From assembly GCA_017417085.1 (NCBI GenBank), contig JAFPZV010000216.1, positions 1 through 8,554 on the forward strand: 8,554 bases of DNA, written 5' to 3'. The position numbers and the translations under genes are program-made. This stretch comes from Deltaproteobacteria bacterium. Lineage in GTDB: Bacteria > Desulfobacterota > Desulfuromonadia > Desulfuromonadales > JAAYDE01. This document shows, piece after piece, positions 6,582 to 8,554 of the stretch. The notes below the pieces were generated by a model that worked only from the letters and a program-made list of their open reading frames with translations, was not told the DNA's origin and did not search any database. Each line of letters opens with the position of its first letter. Position 1 is the stretch's first letter.

Positions 6582-8051
6582 TTACGCAGCCACGCTGATG
6601 GCCGCGTACCGTTCGTCATTGAGGATCTTCAGCATGGCCTCCAGCGGAGTCAGTCCCACGCAGTCCATGACATGTTTGAAAGTGGCGGCGGACTGGCCGC
6701 TCACCAACTGGACTCCGCGCCGTTTGGCGTCGGAGTGGAACACGTCATGGCGGCTGTTCACATTCCAGAAGATGACGTTGGGCAGATTATAACCCGCTTC
6801 GCGGAAGCGCTGCTCCATCTGCTCATGGAAGGTCCAGCGCTTGTCGCCGCACCGGTCGATCTCCATGTCGGAGATGACGATCAACGATTTGGGCATTTCC
6901 TCTTCCGGCACATGGTGTTTGATGGCAATGCCCAGCACCCGCTCGAAGGCGGCCCTGAGGTTGGTATTTTGCGCCCAGGCATTCATGTCGAGACTGGCGA
7001 TCTTCTGTGCCAGCGTCTCGCCCCTGAGCAGGTGGATGCGCGAATTGTTGGAAAAGGACATCCACATGTTGTGGTAGGCGCCGGTATTGCGTTCGGCGAA
7101 ATAAATGGCCAGCCCCACGGAAGTGGCCATTGGACGGCCCCTCATGGATCCGGAAGTGTCGGCGATGACCAGGGCGTTTGTACCCGGTGCCACATAGTTT
7201 GGCAACTGTCGCCACTGGGCTTCCACCACCTTGTCCTCCCGGGGAGTTTCCCACCAATCCGCCCAGACTTTTTCTACCAGATCGTAGGGGAAGAGCGTGC
7301 CGGAATGGATTGTTTCCTCACCGTTTATGGCCCGGTCGATATAGGCGTTGTAGCGTTCCTCGTCATGTCGCAGGAAGGCCTTGCGGTAGAGCAGCATGGC
7401 CCGGCTGGGCACGGCGGGATAGTGGATTTCCTCCCAGCGTCCGGTGGACATCAATGCCTCGATGACCCCCAGCTTCTTGCGCAGTGCCCGCACGATGCGC
7501 TTGAAATCGTAGATCCGGTAGCCCAGTTTCAGCGCCGTGAGAATGCCCAGACGACGGGTTTCCGCCGAGCTGGAGTCGGCGGTCTTGATCCACTTGGCCA
7601 GAAGGGAAATCGCGCCGTTGGGGATCTCCAGAGCGGCGCGGTCCTCCTCGAACTGTTTCTTCATGGCCGCCCACATATCCGCCTCCAGCGGTGTGCCGAC
7701 AAGCGTGTAAAGATCATCGTAGCGGCCATAGATACCGACCAGATCCAGATTGGGGCGCAGGGCCTCAGGATGATATTCGGCCATATGACGCATGAGCGTG
7801 CGGAAGGTGCGACGCTCGCCCAGACCGCCGCGTACATCGCGGCCATAAAACGCGATTTTGACCGCCAGCAGCGGGTTTTCCCGGTACGCATCGGCAAAGA
7901 GACGGTTTATCCGTGTCTCTTCCGCTTCCCGAAGCGCGCCCATCGTACCGAACAGATCGAGCAGGGCGCTCCCGGTGCCGTTCAAGGCAAGCGCATCGTT
8001 TTCGGTGCGTGTCCACCTGGCATTTTCTCTGGCCGCATCCGCAAAATCCAT
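6582..8051 (-). CDS. DUF2828 protein (Ro60/TROVE-like, with vWA domain)
   Basis: This 489-residue protein starts at the ATG complementary to 8049-8051, with AAGGAG (8058-8063, minus strand) 6 bases upstream. The frame is open to 8132, but those extra codons lack a ribosome site. The N-terminal half is helical and carries DUF2828 signatures: FYGRDVRGGLGER (68-80), YGRYDDL (108-114) and PSRAMLLYRKAFLRHD (215-230). The C-terminal half is a von Willebrand A domain with a complete MIDAS: DTSGS (D298, S300, S302), T363 in NTNL and D395 in ISDMEID. It should therefore bind Mg2+ or a similar ion. DUF2828 is related to TROVE, the HEAT-repeat ring of Ro60, which binds misfolded RNA and Y RNA. RNA binding here is inferred from that kinship and from the tRNA-like RNA gene 95 bases upstream. 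Product names in databases may be DUF2828 or TROVE. Confidence 0.88.
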   Translation of the reverse strand: MDFADAARENARWTRTENDALALNGTGSALLDLFGTMGALREAEETRINRLFADAYRENPLLAVKIAFYGRDVRGGLGERRTFRTLMRHMAEYHPEALRPNLDLVGIYGRYDDLYTLVGTPLEADMWAAMKKQFEEDRAALEIPNGAISLLAKWIKTADSSSAETRRLGILTALKLGYRIYDFKRIVRALRKKLGVIEALMSTGRWEEIHYPAVPSRAMLLYRKAFLRHDEERYNAYIDRAINGEETIHSGTLFPYDLVEKVWADWWETPREDKVVEAQWRQLPNYVAPGTNALVIADTSGSMRGRPMATSVGLAIYFAERNTGAYHNMWMSFSNNSRIHLLRGETLAQKIASLDMNAWAQNTNLRAAFERVLGIAIKHHVPEEEMPKSLIVISDMEIDRCGDKRWTFHEQMEQRFREAGYNLPNVIFWNVNSRHDVFHSDAKRRGVQLVSGQSAATFKHVMDCVGLTPLEAMLKILNDERYAAISVAA

Positions 8052-8146
8052 GTGGTTCTCCTTGCATGACCCGTTGTGTCGTTTTATCCATGGCGTGCAT
8101 GGATATGACCAAAAAATTGCTGTGAGGGTCACTGTTCAAATTTGAA
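8052..8146 (-). other. Spacer between the tRNA-like RNA and the DUF2828 gene
   Basis: Read on the minus strand, the spacer begins with the perfect palindrome TTCAAATTTGAA (8135-8146), touching the RNA's acceptor stem. GTGA/TCAC, a 4-bp mini hairpin, follows, and then a TTTTTT run (8111-8116). A CCATG/CATGG hairpin is at 8088-8102. The weak hairpin plus T run could partly terminate the RNA and let some transcription continue into the DUF2828 gene. No encoded CCA follows the acceptor stem. Confidence 0.45.
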
Positions 8147-8256
8147 GGCAGGGACCGGATTCGAACCGGTGGCCTAGTCGAAATGGGATTTGCTGCTGGG
8201 TTCACGGAACATGAGCCGTTTTTGAACAACTCGCTCTGCCGATGAGCTTCCCTGCC
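8147..8256 (-). ncRNA. tRNA-like RNA with expanded anticodon loop (putative Y-RNA-like tRNA mimic)
   Basis: Read 5'-3' on the minus strand, the acceptor strands GGCAGGG and CCCTGCC pair over 7 bp. The D arm is GCTC ATCGGCA GAGC, with the conserved GG and flanking A's. The T arm is ACCGG TTCGAAT CCGGT, with the canonical TTCRA loop. AGTTG and CGACT can form a 5-bp anticodon-type stem with one U/G pair, leaving a normal 5-nt variable loop AGGCC. Between these strands lie 46 nt instead of 7, containing nested GTTC/GAAC and ACGG/CCGT helices and then about 20 mostly unpaired bases. Position 8 is A, not the conserved U, and no CCA is encoded. It is therefore not an ordinary decoding tRNA. Bacterial Y RNAs that mimic tRNA (YrlA type) are known near Ro60 genes, and this one sits beside a Ro60-like gene on the same strand. 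The YrlA assignment itself is inferred. Confidence 0.82.
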
Positions 8257-8347
8257 ACTGCTGCTTTTGCTGAAGCGGCGGTGTTTCTCCAAAACAGCGC
8301 GACGACCTGTGCGGGAAACATTCTCCGGTTCGCTTGCAAGAAGGAGC

Positions 8348-8554
8348 TTACTTGAAGAGATTGTTTCCGCAGTGGGGGCAGCTGAACGCGCTGGTGGTGG
8401 TGATGCGGTGTCCGCAGACCGGGCAGTTGAACCAGTGCCGGCAGTAGCGGCATTGCATTTCCGCAAGCCCCTGCTTTTTTTTGCACTTGGAACAGCGTTT
8501 GTACATCTTGCGCTTCTCCATGTAGTCTGCAAACAGCAGTCCGCAGCGCGGGCA
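8348..8554 (-). CDS. Multi zinc-ribbon protein (5' end outside the window)
   Basis: The minus strand is open in this frame from the window edge to TAA at 8348-8350, giving 68 residues of a protein that begins beyond 8554. Five CxxC pairs are visible: CPRCG (1-5), CSKC (21-24), CRYC (35-38), CPVCG (44-48) and CPHCG (59-63), ending in GNNLFK. Such tandem zinc-ribbon knuckles usually bind Zn2+ and nucleic acid or protein. Between the first two pairs is a basic stretch with YMEKRKMYKR and KKKQ. An internal ATG (codon 12) would lose the first knuckle, so I assume a start further upstream. It is on the same strand as the tRNA-like RNA, 91 bases before it, and could share a transcript or control. 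I do not recognise a specific family. Confidence 0.75.
   Translation of the reverse strand, partial: CPRCGLLFADYMEKRKMYKRCSKCKKKQGLAEMQCRYCRHWFNCPVCGHRITTTSAFSCPHCGNNLFK

Noticed and set aside
6504..8069. 521-codon + strand frame opposite the DUF2828 gene
   Set aside because: The minus-strand frame has a ribosome site, DUF2828 signatures and a complete MIDAS. The + strand product has low-complexity His/Gly-rich composition and no recognisable motif.
8052..8132. Longer N-terminus for the DUF2828 protein, starting at 8132
   Set aside because: The extra residues have no ribosome site and no family resemblance. The ATG at 8051 has AAGGAG at proper spacing.
8147..8256. Ordinary tRNA, for example tRNA-Leu(CAA) or a CAT anticodon read from the loop
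   Set aside because: Choosing CAA requires removing a 39-nt insertion and gives a short variable loop unlike tRNA-Leu. CAT lies in a separate inner hairpin with an 8-nt loop. A39-nt insertion is far too small for a group I intron.
7765..8532. 255-codon minus-strand frame spanning the RNA gene
   Set aside because: It overlaps the tRNA-like RNA, the zinc-ribbon frame and the start of the DUF2828 gene in another frame, and has no domain features.
1..8554. CRISPR array, rRNA genes or an IS transposase
   Set aside because: No regularly spaced direct repeats, no rRNA-like sequence and no transposase motifs on either strand.

Overview
The window reads as an ordinary chromosomal segment of a diderm (Gram-negative type) bacterium. 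Evidence is an outer-membrane beta-barrel with a Sec signal peptide and terminal Phe, a lipobox lipoprotein and a periplasmic-type thioredoxin. GC content is moderate by eye and Shine-Dalgarno sites are strong. A Desulfobacterota/Deltaproteobacteria-like anaerobe is my best guess, but this is inference. Intergenic palindromes of the type seen at 4740-5107 also occur in other anaerobe lineages.

Left part (1-2762, + strand): a small unrecognised Cys-rich ORF; serA (phosphoglycerate dehydrogenase with C-terminal ACT domain); a terminator; then a separately promoted exported TlpA/thioredoxin-like protein with a WCPAC active site. Middle (2763-4729, + strand): a gene-poor purine-rich spacer, a 47-residue lipoprotein with a CPACG motif behind a perfect Shine-Dalgarno site, and a GTG-started porin-like barrel ending in a textbook terminator.

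The next 520 bases (4730-5249) hold no gene. They carry a string of GC-rich palindromes, a roughly 103-base element bounded by 9-base inverted repeats, and, just before the next gene, a 44-base nested dyad. That gene is an AAA_14/DUF4143 ATPase (5250-6488). It converges on the minus-strand locus, and one bidirectional terminator at 6522-6553 separates them.

The right end (6582-8554, minus strand) is the most interesting part. In transcription order it holds: the 3' end of a protein with five CxxC pairs; a 110-nt tRNA-like RNA with complete acceptor, D and T arms but a 46-nt region in place of the 7-nt anticodon loop; and a 489-residue DUF2828 protein (Ro60/TROVE-like N-terminal region plus a vWA domain with intact MIDAS). 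Bacterial Ro60 proteins are known to pair with nearby Y RNAs that mimic tRNA. I infer that this is a Ro60-like ribonucleoprotein locus using a DUF2828 protein and a Y-RNA-like tRNA mimic, possibly with a zinc-ribbon partner.
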